From contig NZ_JAODNI010000092.1 in the NCBI RefSeq assembly GCF_025465255.1, forward strand, positions 83,843-147,842: a stretch of 64,000 nucleotides of DNA. Direction: 5' to 3'. The position numbers and the translations under genes are program-made. Under the pieces are notes generated by a model. The model was not told the origin of the DNA and searched no databases. It was given only the letters and a program-made list of their open reading frames with translations. Shown one piece after another: positions 41,615 to 50,293 of this stretch (the first letter of the stretch is position 1; each line of letters starts with the position of its first letter). Origin of the DNA: Pseudonocardia sp. GTDB taxonomy: Bacteria > Actinomycetota > Actinomycetes > Mycobacteriales > Pseudonocardiaceae.

Positions 41615-43006
41615 GTGACCGACATCGCCGAGCGCCCCCTGGCCGACCCGTCCGACCGTGTCCTCACCGTTCTCGACCCGAGCACCGGCGAGGTCGCCAC
41701 GGAGTTGCCCGTCGCGGACGAGCCCGCCGTCGCCGACGCGCTGGCGTCCGCCCGGGCCGCCCAGCCCGGCTGGGCCCGGACCCCCGCCGCGGAACGAGGT
41801 GCGGCGCTGCGGGCCGCGGCGGCCGCGGTGCGCGCCGCGGCGGACGAGCTGGCCGAGCTCAACACCCGGGAGACCGGCAAGACACGAGACGACGCCCGGG
41901 GCGGGATCGAGGCCGGAGCCGGCACCCTCGAGCAGTACGCCGAGCTGGGACCGGTCCACCGCGGCCGCAGCCTGCAGGGCGGATGGGGCGCAACGGACCT
42001 GATGGTCCCGGTGCCGCGCGGCGTCGTCGCCGTCCTGACCCCGTGGAACGACCCCGTCGCCGTCGCCGCGGGTCTGCTCGGCGCCGCGCTCGTCACCGGC
42101 AACACGGTCGTCCACAAGCCGAGCGAGCGCTGTCCCGCGACGGGCCGCCGGTTCGCCGAGATCCTCGCGGACCACCTGCCGGACGACGTCCTGCGCATCC
42201 TGGACGGGGACGGCACGGTCGGCGCACGCCTCGCCCGCAGCGACGAGGTCGACGTCGTCGCGCACGTGGGGAGCACGGCGGCCGGCCGCGCGATCGCCGA
42301 GGCCTGCGCCCGCACCGGTGCCCGCGCGCTGCTGGAGAACGGCGGCAACGACCCGATGGTCGTCGACACCGGGGTGGACCCGGCCTGGGCGGCGGAGCAG
42401 GCCGCCCTCGGGTCCTTCGCGAACGCCGGGCAGATCTGCGTCTCCGTCGAGCGCATCTACGTGCACCAGGACGTCGCCGAGCCGTTCCTCGCCGAGCTGA
42501 CCGCCCGGGCGGGGGAGTGGGCGGACCGGATCGGACCGCTCGTGGACCGGCGGCAGCGCGACCACGTCCACGACCACGTCCGCGCTGCGGTGGCCGAGGG
42601 CGCCGAGGTCCGCACGGGCGGCGAGCTGCCGGATGGGCCCGGTGCCTACTACCCGCCGACCGTCCTGACGGGCTGCACCCCCTCGATGGCGGTGCTGCGC
42701 GAGGAGACCTTCGGCCCGGTCGCGCCCGTCCGCGTCGTCCCCGACTTCGACACCGCGCTCCGCGAGGCCGCCGACGACCGGTACGGGCTCGCGGCCGTGG
42801 TGCTGACCCCGGACATGGGGCACGCGCAGCGGGCCTGGCGGGAGCTGCCGGTCGGCACGGTGAAGATCAACGCTGCGTTCGGGGGCGCTCCCGGTGGCGC
42901 CGCGCAGCCGCGCCGGGCGAGCGGGCAGGGCTTCGGCTACGGGCCCGAGCTCCTGGACGAGATGACGACCACGACCGTCGTCCACATCGCACCGCCGGGG
43001 CCGTGA
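41615..43006 (+). CDS. NAD(P)-dependent aldehyde dehydrogenase
   Basis: 463 residues. ALDH motifs: TPWNDPVAV (TPWNxP), GNTVVHKPSE (cofactor Lys), VGSTAAGRAI, catalytic Glu in LLENGGNDP and nucleophile Cys in NAGQICVSVERI, then EETFGPVAPV. Oxidises an aldehyde to the acid; substrate not evident. LLENGGNDP departs from the usual LELGGK, as in some semialdehyde-type members. GTG 41615 lies 5 nt after TAGCAC. A hairpin terminator follows 27 nt after the stop. Confidence 0.92.
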   Translation: MTDIAERPLADPSDRVLTVLDPSTGEVATELPVADEPAVADALASARAAQPGWARTPAAERGAALRAAAAAVRAAADELAELNTRETGKTRDDARGGIEAGAGTLEQYAELGPVHRGRSLQGGWGATDLMVPVPRGVVAVLTPWNDPVAVAAGLLGAALVTGNTVVHKPSERCPATGRRFAEILADHLPDDVLRILDGDGTVGARLARSDEVDVVAHVGSTAAGRAIAEACARTGARALLENGGNDPMVVDTGVDPAWAAEQAALGSFANAGQICVSVERIYVHQDVAEPFLAELTARAGEWADRIGPLVDRRQRDHVHDHVRAAVAEGAEVRTGGELPDGPGAYYPPTVLTGCTPSMAVLREETFGPVAPVRVVPDFDTALREAADDRYGLAAVVLTPDMGHAQRAWRELPVGTVKINAAFGGAPGGAAQPRRASGQGFGYGPELLDEMTTTTVVHIAPPGP

Positions 43007-43032
43007 GTTACCCCTCCTGGCGGTGGCGCAAA

Positions 43033-43056
43033 CGGGTGGACCAACTGGTCCACCCG
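43033..43056 (+). terminator. Hairpin CGGGTGGACC-AACT-GGTCCACCCG
   Basis: Perfect 10-bp stem with a 4-nt loop downstream of the aldehyde dehydrogenase gene; no T tract. Confidence 0.75.
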
Positions 43057-43130
43057 ATGGAGGCCACGGAGTTGCGCGGAGCCGTCGCGCCGCGTACCCA
43101 TCGGCCGTGAGCACAACTCGGGGGAACCAC

Positions 43131-43877
43131 ATGACCACTCGCTCGGCCCGCCTCACGGCCGGCACCCTGCTCGTCGCGGTCGCGCTGACCGGGGCCGCGG
43201 CCTGCTCGTCGGGCGAGCAGGCGCCCGCCGCACCGACGCCGGGCGCCGTCGCGCCGCCGAACCCCGGCGACGCCACCGGCCAGGCCACCGACGCGGCCCG
43301 CCAGGCGTTCGGCCAGGCCAACCAGGGCGCGCTCGCGCTCGTCGCGCTGGGCGGCCTCGGCACGGACAAGGGCGTCGGCGACCAGGTCAAGGGCCTCGCG
43401 CCGGACGTGACCAGCCAGGGACAGGCGCTGCTCGACCAGATCAAGCAGGCGGCCACGGCCCAGGGTGTCGCCCTCGGCGACCAGCTCGACGCGCAGACGC
43501 AGGCTCTGGTCGCGGACCTTCAGTCGCGCTCGGGGCAGCCCTTCGACACCGCTTGGCTGCAGGCCGCGAACTCGCTCATCGAGCAGGCCCGCACCGCTGC
43601 CAACACCGTGCTGAACGACCCGAACGCCTCTGCCGAGGCGAAGGCCGCGGCCCGGGACGCGCTCGCCAGGCTGGACGCGCTCGCCGCGCAGGTCGGGTCG
43701 GCGTCCTCGTCCGCGGGGGCCTCGACGCCCGGCTCGGTGAACGCGGGGACGGGCGGCCAGGCCGCAGCGTCGTCCGCGGAGAGCGCCCCGGTGCTCCCGC
43801 TCGCCGTCGGCGGGCTCGGCATCGTGCTGATCGGTGGCGCCGCCGCATGGACGCGCCGCTCCCGCTCCGACGCCTGA
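43131..43877 (+). CDS. DUF4142-like secreted protein with C-terminal anchor
   Basis: 248 residues. N-terminal signal peptide (LTAGTLLVAVALTGAAACSS, possible lipidation at Cys25, weak lipobox), a helical domain resembling DUF4142 (LLDQIKQAATAQGVALGDQL ... ARDALARLDALAAQ), an Ala/Ser/Gly linker, and a C-terminal hydrophobic span (GGLGIVLIGGAAAW) ending in RRSR. The tail resembles a cell-wall sorting signal, although APVLPLAV is not a clean LPxTG. A class F sortase gene starts 5 nt downstream, so this is its likely partner or substrate (inference). ATG 43131 has GGGGGAA upstream; GTG 43107 is an alternative. Confidence 0.8.
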   Translation: MTTRSARLTAGTLLVAVALTGAAACSSGEQAPAAPTPGAVAPPNPGDATGQATDAARQAFGQANQGALALVALGGLGTDKGVGDQVKGLAPDVTSQGQALLDQIKQAATAQGVALGDQLDAQTQALVADLQSRSGQPFDTAWLQAANSLIEQARTAANTVLNDPNASAEAKAAARDALARLDALAAQVGSASSSAGASTPGSVNAGTGGQAAASSAESAPVLPLAVGGLGIVLIGGAAAWTRRSRSDA

Positions 43878-43881
43878 CCCG

Positions 43882-44505
43882 GTGAGCCCGCGGCGCCGGT
43901 GGCCGGCCGCGTTCCTCGCCCTGTGCGGGGCGGCGCTCCTGGTCACCGGCGTCGTGCTGTTCGTGGACGGCCAGGCGGCCCCGCGCGTCGAGGCGACGTC
44001 CGTCGGCGACGTCCCGCTGGCGACGACGAGCGCGTCCGCGGCGCCGCGGGCCTTCGTCGGCGAGGTCCCCGCCCGGCTCGACCTGCCCGGACGCGCCGTC
44101 ACCGCGCCGGTCGTGCCCGTCGGCACCGGCCCGGACGGCGCGCTCGTCATCCCGGACCCGCCGCAGACCGTCGGCTGGTGGGCACCGGGAGCGCTGGCGG
44201 GTTCGGGTTCCGGGACGGTCGTCGTCGCGGGGCACGTGGACTCCCGGCTCGAGGGGATCGGCGCACTGGCGGTCCTGCCGGTCCTGACGGTCGGGGAGGA
44301 GGCCGTGCTGACCGGCGAGCGCGGCGCCGTGCTGCGGTACCGGGTCGTCGCGCGTCGGGAGTTCGTCAAGGCCGCGCTGCCGCCGGACACCTTCGATCGG
44401 ACCGGCGCGCCGAGGCTCGTCCTCATCACCTGCGGCGGCCGCTTCGACAGCAGGATCCGGAGCTACGAGGACAACATCGTCGTCTACGCCGAGCCCGTCC
44501 CCTGA
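43882..44505 (+). CDS. Class F sortase
   Basis: 207 residues. One N-terminal membrane helix (about 8-30), then a sortase barrel with catalytic His in VVVAGHVDS, Cys in LVLITCGG and Arg in DSRIRSYEDNIVV. The short length and GHVDS/TCGG motifs fit class F, common in actinobacteria. It cuts a C-terminal sorting motif and attaches the protein to the cell wall. GTG 43882 is 5 nt after the DUF4142-like stop, so the pair is one operon. Confidence 0.92.
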   Translation: MSPRRRWPAAFLALCGAALLVTGVVLFVDGQAAPRVEATSVGDVPLATTSASAAPRAFVGEVPARLDLPGRAVTAPVVPVGTGPDGALVIPDPPQTVGWWAPGALAGSGSGTVVVAGHVDSRLEGIGALAVLPVLTVGEEAVLTGERGAVLRYRVVARREFVKAALPPDTFDRTGAPRLVLITCGGRFDSRIRSYEDNIVVYAEPVP

Positions 44506-44506
44506 C

Positions 44507-44580
44507 CGCTCACGCACAGGTTCACGGGTCGGCGCACAGGTTCCGACCTGTGCGCGAGCGCGTGAACCCGTGCCTGAGCG
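44507..44580. repeat. Dispersed palindromic repeat, family A copy 1
   Basis: A 20-bp outer stem (17 of 20 paired; CGCTCAcGcACaGGTTCACG with its complement) plus an inner perfect hairpin GCGCACAGGT-TCCG-ACCTGTGCGC (44532-44555). Its right half closely matches the right half of the element at 50217-50288. It begins just after the sortase stop, so it may end that operon. Confidence 0.8.
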
Positions 44581-44587
44581 GGGGCCG

Positions 44588-44593
44588 TAATCT
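44588..44593 (+). promoter_or_regulatory. -10 box TAATCT before proA
   Basis: Lies 6 nt before GTG 44600; leaderless pattern. Confidence 0.5.
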
Positions 44594-44599
44594 GGGGGC

Positions 44600-45838
44600 G
44601 TGAGTTCCGAAGAGTTCGAGGCCGTCCGTACCTCCGCGCAGCGGGCCGCCGCGGCCGCGCCGGGGGTTCGCGCCGCGGGGGGACCGGCCGTCGACGCCGC
44701 CCTGCGGACCGCCGCCGAGCTGCTCCGCAGCCGGGCCCCGGAGCTGCTGGCCGCCAACGCCGCGGACGTCGGCGCCGCCACCGCCGCCGGCATGGCCGCC
44801 GGCCTGCTGGACCGCCTCCGTCTCACCCCGGAGCGCCTGGCGGACATGGCGACCCAGCTCGACGTCCTCGCGGACACCCCCGAACCGGACGTCGAGCGGT
44901 TCGTCCGCACGCTGCCGTCGGGGGAGCGGGTGTTCGAGCGGCGCATCCCGGTCGGCGTGATCGGCGCGGTCTTCGAGGCCCGCCCGAACGTGACGATCGA
45001 CGTGGCCTCGCAGGTCCTCAAGGCCCGCAGCGCCGCCGTCCTGCGCACCGGGTCCGCCGCGCTGGGCAGCGCGACCGCCCTCGTCGAGCTCGTGATCGCG
45101 CCCGCCCTCGAGAGGCACGGCATCCCCGCCGCGGCCGTCCAGCTCGTCCCGCTGCCGGGGCACGCGGGCGCCGAGGCGCTCGTCGGGCTGCCGGACCTGG
45201 TGCCGCTCGTCGTCGTCCGGGGCAGCGGGGAGGTCACCCGCAAGCTGTCCGCGCTCGGCGCCGCCGCGGGCACCCGCGTCCTCGCCCACGCCGACGGTGG
45301 CGGGGTGCTCTACCTGGACTCCAGCGCGGACGATGCGGTGGTCGAGCGCCTGGTGCACGACAGCACGGACCGGCTCGGCGTCTGCAACCGGCTGAACCTG
45401 CTGCTGATCGACCGGCCCGTCTACGACCGGCTGCTGCCGGTCGCGGAGAAGGTGCTGCGGGACCGGGGGATCGCGCTCAGCCTGCCCCCGCACGCGCACG
45501 CCCTGGGCCACGAGTGGGCGCTCGACTCCGGCAACGAGGCGCACGTGACGGTCGCGCCCGTCGACGGCGCGGTCGACGCGGCCCTCACCGCAGCGCGCGA
45601 GACGTCCGGTCTGGCCGCATGCATCTGCGCCGAGGACGAGGCGGTCGCGCACCGCTTCCTCGACGCCTACACCGGCACCGGCGCGTTCTGGAACACCCCG
45701 ACCCGCCTGCTCGACGGCTACAAGCTGCTCGGCCTGCCCGAGACCGGGATCAACGTGGACCACACGCCCGGCCCGCGGGGGCCGGTCACCTACCCGGACC
45801 TGGCGCTGCGCCAGTTCGTGGTGCTGCCGCCCGCCTAG
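44600..45838 (+). CDS. proA: Gamma-glutamyl phosphate reductase
   Basis: 412 residues, the usual ProA length. NADPH-dependent reduction of L-glutamyl-5-phosphate to the semialdehyde, second step of proline synthesis. Seen: IPVGVIGAVFEARPNVTIDV, RSGSAA-like RTGSAALGSA, the catalytic Cys region DRLGVCNRLNLLL, and the C-terminal GPVTYPDLALRQFVV. proB is not adjacent. GTG 44600 follows TAATCT by 6 nt. Confidence 0.96.
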   Translation: MSSEEFEAVRTSAQRAAAAAPGVRAAGGPAVDAALRTAAELLRSRAPELLAANAADVGAATAAGMAAGLLDRLRLTPERLADMATQLDVLADTPEPDVERFVRTLPSGERVFERRIPVGVIGAVFEARPNVTIDVASQVLKARSAAVLRTGSAALGSATALVELVIAPALERHGIPAAAVQLVPLPGHAGAEALVGLPDLVPLVVVRGSGEVTRKLSALGAAAGTRVLAHADGGGVLYLDSSADDAVVERLVHDSTDRLGVCNRLNLLLIDRPVYDRLLPVAEKVLRDRGIALSLPPHAHALGHEWALDSGNEAHVTVAPVDGAVDAALTAARETSGLAACICAEDEAVAHRFLDAYTGTGAFWNTPTRLLDGYKLLGLPETGINVDHTPGPRGPVTYPDLALRQFVVLPPA

Positions 45839-45884
45839 GATCGGTCCCGGCCGCAGGGCGGCGTTCTCTCGAGGAGGAGCCACC

Positions 45885-46493
45885 ATGGCGGACACGACGG
45901 AACGCCGCGAGGCGGCTCGGACCTGGCCGCTGTTCCGGGACTCGGGTCAGCCGCGGATTCACGCCACCCGGCGGACCGACGCCGTGATGACGCTGGTCTC
46001 GGTCTGGTTCGTCCTCGGGCTGTTCCTCGGCGCCTACGCGCACGCCAACTTCCCCGAGCTCGGGTCGGTCTTCGGGTGGCGCGACACGGTCGAGCCGGCG
46101 AGCGGGTACGGGATGACCTCGAACCTGCAGGGCCTGCCTCTGGTGATCGGCGCGGTTCTCCTCGTGGTGGCGGGACTGTGGTTCGGGCCCTGGGCGCGGC
46201 GGGCGCAGGGATCCTGGTGCCGCCACCCTCATGATCTGGCTGACGATCAACGCCGCCGCGCGCAACTCCACCGCCTACGTGCGGTTCCGGGGCTCGGCGC
46301 CGAGGTCGGCGGGCGCCGTCGAGATCGAGCAGACGGTCGGGCCGGGCGCGGGGGCCTGCTGGTCCTGGCCGCGGGGATCCTCGCGCTCGTCGTCGCCGTC
46401 GTCGCCGTCGTGCTGATCGGGGTGCCCGGTCCGCGGAGCGGCGTCCGGGCTGACCACCCCGTCCGCAGGCGGGTCGTCGGTGTGCCGGGCTAG
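45885..46493 (+). pseudogene. Membrane protein gene with three apparent 1-nt deletions
   Basis: The frame from ATG 45885 (GAGGAGG upstream) gives MADTTERREAARTWPLF, a membrane helix (VMTLVSVWFVLGLFLGAY) and part of a second. It then turns into an Arg/His-rich sequence unlike a membrane protein. Shifting frame by -1 at about 46185 (GGGCCC run), 46220 (gtgccgcc) and 46352 (GGGG run) restores ALGAAGAGILV, AATLMIWLTINAAARNSTAYVRF and GLLVLAAGILALVVAVVAVVLIG. These look like continuous membrane-protein sequence. Three deletions keep the end in frame. Either sequencing under-calls in G/C runs or genuine decay. Function unknown. Confidence 0.65.
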
Positions 46494-46496
46494 GGT
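46491..46496 (+). promoter_or_regulatory. -10 box TAGGGT, leaderless gene
   Basis: Lies 7 nt before GTG 46504 and ends the preceding frame. Confidence 0.5.
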
Positions 46497-46503
46497 CGGA
46501 TCC

Positions 46504-47811
46504 GTGTCAGCGACAGAACTTCACCGCGTGACCCTGCCGAACGGGCTGCGGGTGCTCCTGGTCCCGGACCCCGCCACCCCCGTCGTCGGTGTCGCCGTGC
46601 ACGTGGACGTGGGCTTCCGGTCCGAGCCCGAGGGCCGGACGGGGTTCGCGCACCTGTTCGAGCACCTGATGTTCCAGGGCAGCGAGAGCCTGGAGAAACT
46701 GGCGCACTTCCGGCACGTCCAGGGTTCGGGCGGGATCTTCAACGGCTCCACCCACCAGGACTACACGGACTACTTCGAGGTCCTGCCCGGCGCGGCGCTC
46801 GAGCGTGCGCTGTTCCTGGAGGCGGACCGGCTGCGCGCACCGAAGCTGACCGAGGAGAACCTGCGCAACCAGGTCGACGTCGTCAAGGAGGAGATCCGGC
46901 TCAACGTGCTGAACCGGCCCTACGGCGGATTTCCGTGGATCCTCCTGCCGCCGGTCCTCTACGACACGTTCCCGAACGCGCACAACGGCTACGGGGACTT
47001 CTCCGAGCTGGAACAGGCGAGCCTCGACGACGCCGCCTCCTTCTTCGACACCTTCTACGCCCCGGGGAACGCGATGGTCACCGTGCACGGTGACTTCGGG
47101 TCGGCCGGCGGGGTCGACGGGGTGATGGCGCTCGTCGAGAAGCACTTCGGGGACATCCCCGCAAGGCCCACCCCGGTGCGGCCGTCGTTCGGCGAGCCGG
47201 TCCCGGGCAGCGAGAAGCGGCAGTCCGTGCCGGACGCGCACGCCCCGCTGCCGGCGCTCGCCGTCGGCTACCGGGTGCCGGACCCCACCACCGACCTCGA
47301 CGGGTACCTGGGGCACTCGCTGCTGGCGTCGGTCCTGAGCGAGGGCGAGGCGGCCCGCCTTCAGCGCCGGCTGGTGCACGCGGACGGGCTGGTCACGGAC
47401 GTCTCCGCCAGCAATGGCCTGATGGGCGGCCCGCTCGACGCCCGGGACCCGGACACCTTCACGATCACCGCGGTGCACCCCGGGACCGTGGACCCGGACC
47501 GGGTGCTGGGCGCGATCGACGAGGAGCTGGACAAGCTCGCCGCCGAGGGCCCGAGCACGGACGAGCTGGCCCGCCAGTCCGCCCGCTGGGCCGCCGCGCT
47601 GCACCACGAGGACGACCGGGTGATGTACCGGATGCTCGGCCTCGGCGCGCGCGAACTGCTGTACGGCCGCGCCGAGATCGCCACCGAGCTGCCCGCCCGG
47701 ATCGCCGCCGTCACACCGGAGCAGGTCCGGGCCGCCGCCGAGGCACTGCGCTCGGCCGGACGCGCCGTGCTGCTCGTCGAACCCGCCGCCGGAGAGGAAG
47801 GGGACGCGTGA
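46504..47811 (+). CDS. M16 family zinc metallopeptidase (catalytic subunit)
   Basis: 435 residues. Inverted zinc motif HxxEH in FAHLFEHLMFQGSE, with the distal Glu ligand in VDVVKEEIRLNVLNRP. Two M16 half-domains follow. It degrades or processes peptides in a clam-shell chamber. It works with the next gene product, which lacks the zinc site, as in other two-chain M16B proteases. GTG 46504 fits the leaderless rule. Overlaps the next gene by GTGA. Confidence 0.93.
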   Translation: MSATELHRVTLPNGLRVLLVPDPATPVVGVAVHVDVGFRSEPEGRTGFAHLFEHLMFQGSESLEKLAHFRHVQGSGGIFNGSTHQDYTDYFEVLPGAALERALFLEADRLRAPKLTEENLRNQVDVVKEEIRLNVLNRPYGGFPWILLPPVLYDTFPNAHNGYGDFSELEQASLDDAASFFDTFYAPGNAMVTVHGDFGSAGGVDGVMALVEKHFGDIPARPTPVRPSFGEPVPGSEKRQSVPDAHAPLPALAVGYRVPDPTTDLDGYLGHSLLASVLSEGEAARLQRRLVHADGLVTDVSASNGLMGGPLDARDPDTFTITAVHPGTVDPDRVLGAIDEELDKLAAEGPSTDELARQSARWAAALHHEDDRVMYRMLGLGARELLYGRAEIATELPARIAAVTPEQVRAAAEALRSAGRAVLLVEPAAGEEGDA

Positions 47812-49202
47812 GCGCGCCCACCACGCACCGCACCGCCGAGGAGATCGGCCGCACCGGAACGGGGCCCCGGCCGCTGCCGCCGCTGGGCGACACCCGTGAG
47901 GTGCCGCTCCCGGACGTCACCACGACGACCCTGCCCAACGGCCTGCGCGTGCTCGCCGCACACCGCTCCGGGGTGCCGATGGTCGAGATGCGGCTGCGGG
48001 TCCCGTTCGCCGCGCCCGGGGACACCGCGGACCCGGCGTTCACCGCCCGGGCCGAGTTGCTGTCGTCGACGATGCTCACCGGCACCGCCACCCGGGACCG
48101 CGTGGGCATCGACGACGAGCTGGCGTCCGTCGGCGCGGACCTCGGAGTCGCGGTCGATCCCGAGCGGGTCCTCGTGCACGGCTCCGGCCTGGCCGCGGGC
48201 CTGCCCGTGATGGTCGGCGTGCTCGCGGACGTCCTCACCGCCGCGGCCTACCCGGACCGCGAGGTCGTCCGGGAGCGCGAGCGGCTCGTCGAGCGGATCA
48301 GCGTCGCCCGCGCCCAGCCGAGCACCGTCGCCCGGGAGGCGCTGCAGCGAAAGCGGTTCGGCTCCCACCCGGTCGCCCTGGAGATGCCGACCGGGGAGGC
48401 CGTGGCCGCCGTCGAGGCCATCGAGGTGCGCGCCCTGCACAGGGCGGGCATCGTCCCGCGGGGTTCCACCCTGGTGCTCGTCGGGGACATCGACCCGGAC
48501 GCGGCGATCGCCGCCGTCACCGAGCAGCTGGCCGGCTGGACGTCGTCCGCACGGGCCCACGAGCTCGGTGCGCCGCCGATGCCCGCGCCGAGCGATCTCG
48601 AGCTCGTCCACCGGGCCGGGTCCGTGCAGTCGCAGCTGCGGCTCTCGGCGCCCGCGCCGCGAAGGGCGGACCCGCGCTACGCCGCCTTCCAACTCGCCAA
48701 CCTGGTGTTCGGCGGGTACTTCTCCTCGCGCTGGATGGAGAACATCCGCGAGGACAAGGGCTACACCTACGGGGCGCACTCGGGCGTCGAGTTCCTGCCC
48801 GGCGGGGCCGTGCTCGGGGTGGAGACGGACGTCGCGAGCGACGTCACGGCCGCCGCGCTGCTCGAGACCCGCTACGAGCTGGGCCGGATGACGGCCGTCC
48901 CGCCCACGGTCGACGAGATCGACGCCGCCCGCCGCTACGCGATCGGCGCATTGCTGATCTCGCTGGACAGCCAGGGCGGCCTCGCCTCCACCCTCGCCGC
49001 ACTGGACGCGGACGGGCTGTCGGTCGACTGGCTCCGCGAGCGCCCGGTCCGGCTCGAGGCGGTGACGCCCGAGGAGGTCGCGGAGATCGCGTTGGAGTTC
49101 TTCGCGCCCAGCCGGTTCACCGGTGTGATCGTGGGCGATGCCGAGGTCGTCGGGCCGCGGCTGCGGGCCCTGGGCGGGATCAGTACTGGAGGAATCGCGT
49201 GA
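47808..49202 (+). CDS. M16 family peptidase, non-catalytic partner
   Basis: 464 residues. M16 fold (TTTLPNGLRVLAAHRSGVPMVEMRLRVPF) but the HxxEH zinc motif is replaced by FTARAELLSS, so it cannot bind zinc there. The substrate-binding Arg/Tyr pair is present in the C-terminal half (SSRWMENIREDKGYTYGAHSG). It completes the active site of the preceding protein. GTG 47808 overlaps the upstream stop; its stop overlaps nudC the same way, so all three are translationally coupled. Confidence 0.92.
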   Translation: MSAPTTHRTAEEIGRTGTGPRPLPPLGDTREVPLPDVTTTTLPNGLRVLAAHRSGVPMVEMRLRVPFAAPGDTADPAFTARAELLSSTMLTGTATRDRVGIDDELASVGADLGVAVDPERVLVHGSGLAAGLPVMVGVLADVLTAAAYPDREVVRERERLVERISVARAQPSTVAREALQRKRFGSHPVALEMPTGEAVAAVEAIEVRALHRAGIVPRGSTLVLVGDIDPDAAIAAVTEQLAGWTSSARAHELGAPPMPAPSDLELVHRAGSVQSQLRLSAPAPRRADPRYAAFQLANLVFGGYFSSRWMENIREDKGYTYGAHSGVEFLPGGAVLGVETDVASDVTAAALLETRYELGRMTAVPPTVDEIDAARRYAIGALLISLDSQGGLASTLAALDADGLSVDWLRERPVRLEAVTPEEVAEIALEFFAPSRFTGVIVGDAEVVGPRLRALGGISTGGIA

Positions 49203-50209
49203 CGAAGGCTGCAGGAGACTTCAAGCTGGTCCAGCCCCCCGTGCTGTCCCGCTCCACGGTGGCGCGGGACGAGCCGCTGCGTCTGGACGTCGAACGGCAG
49301 AAGGCGGGCTGGCCGAACGCCCGGGTCGTCGTCGTGGACGAGAAGGGCCGCACGCCCGTCGAGTGGACGACGCCGCCGCCCAGCGCGTTCCGCGAGGGCG
49401 ACGCCGCGGCGTGGGACGCCGCCACCGGGACGGGTGCGCGGCTCAAGACACGCGCGGCGCGGGACGTCGCGGACGCCCCGCCGGCCGACGCGGTGGTGCT
49501 CGGCGAGGAGGACGGCGTCGCCTACTGGGCCATGCGCGGCGGCCCGGACCTCGTCGCGGGGGACGACCCCTCGGAGTGGACGGACCTGCGCGCCGTCGGC
49601 GCCGAGCTCGACGCGCTGGGCGCGGGCCTGCTGACCGGTGCCGTCGCCGTCCTGAACTGGCACGACGCCGCCCGGTTCTGTTCCCGGGACGGCTCGCCCA
49701 CGGTCCCGCACAACGCGGGCTGGGCGCGCCGGTGCACCGCGGAGCAGCACGAGGAGTACCCGCGCACGGACCCGGCGATCATCTGCCTCGTCCACGACGG
49801 GGCGGACCAGGTCCTGCTCGCCCGGCAGCCGGTGTGGCCGCAGGGGCGCTACTCGGTGCTGGCGGGCTTCGTCGAGGCCGGCGAGTCGCTCGAGGCGTGC
49901 GTGGTGCGGGAGGTCGGCGAGGAGGTCGGCCTGGACGTCACGGACATCCGTTACCTCGGCAGTCAGGGCTGGCCCTTCCCGCGCTCGCTGATGGTCGGCT
50001 TCCACGCCCTCGCGGACCCGTCGCAGCCCCTGCGCCCCGCGGACGGCGAGATCGAGGAGGCCATCTGGGTCACCCGCGCCGAGGTCAGGGAGGCGATGGA
50101 GAAGGGCGACTGGGCGGCGCAACCGGAGCCCGGGCAACGCCTCGTCCTGCTCCCCGGCAGCATCTCGATCGCCCGGTCGATGCTCGAGTCCTGGGCCGCG
50201 CAGGGCTGA
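49199..50209 (+). CDS. nudC: NAD+ diphosphatase NudC
   Basis: 336 residues. Nudix box GFVEAGESLEACVVREVGEE with the NudC-specific motif SQGWPFPRS (normally SQPWPFPxS). It cleaves NAD(H) to NMN(H) and AMP and can decap NAD-capped RNA. The zinc ribbon is degenerate: only RFCSRDG and RRCTAE remain, two of the usual four Cys. GTG 49199 overlaps the M16 gene by GTGA. The homologue in M. tuberculosis is Rv3199c, next to mycoredoxin and uvrD2 as here (from memory). Confidence 0.92.
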   Translation: MTKAAGDFKLVQPPVLSRSTVARDEPLRLDVERQKAGWPNARVVVVDEKGRTPVEWTTPPPSAFREGDAAAWDAATGTGARLKTRAARDVADAPPADAVVLGEEDGVAYWAMRGGPDLVAGDDPSEWTDLRAVGAELDALGAGLLTGAVAVLNWHDAARFCSRDGSPTVPHNAGWARRCTAEQHEEYPRTDPAIICLVHDGADQVLLARQPVWPQGRYSVLAGFVEAGESLEACVVREVGEEVGLDVTDIRYLGSQGWPFPRSLMVGFHALADPSQPLRPADGEIEEAIWVTRAEVREAMEKGDWAAQPEPGQRLVLLPGSISIARSMLESWAAQG

Positions 50210-50216
50210 CCCAGGG

Positions 50217-50288
50217 GCTGACACACGAGTTCGCGGGCCCACGCGCATGCTGGAACATGTGCGCGAGCCCGCGAACTCGTGCGTGAGC
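50217..50288. repeat. Dispersed palindromic repeat, family A copy 2
   Basis: A 22-bp outer stem (20 of 22 paired; arms contain CACGAGTTCGCGGGC and GCCCGCGAACTCGTG) around a GCGCA..TGTGCGC inner repeat. The right half matches the copy at 44507-44580 at about 26 of 32 positions. It fills the gap between convergent nudC and mycoredoxin genes. Confidence 0.8.
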
Positions 50289-50293
50289 AGCCG

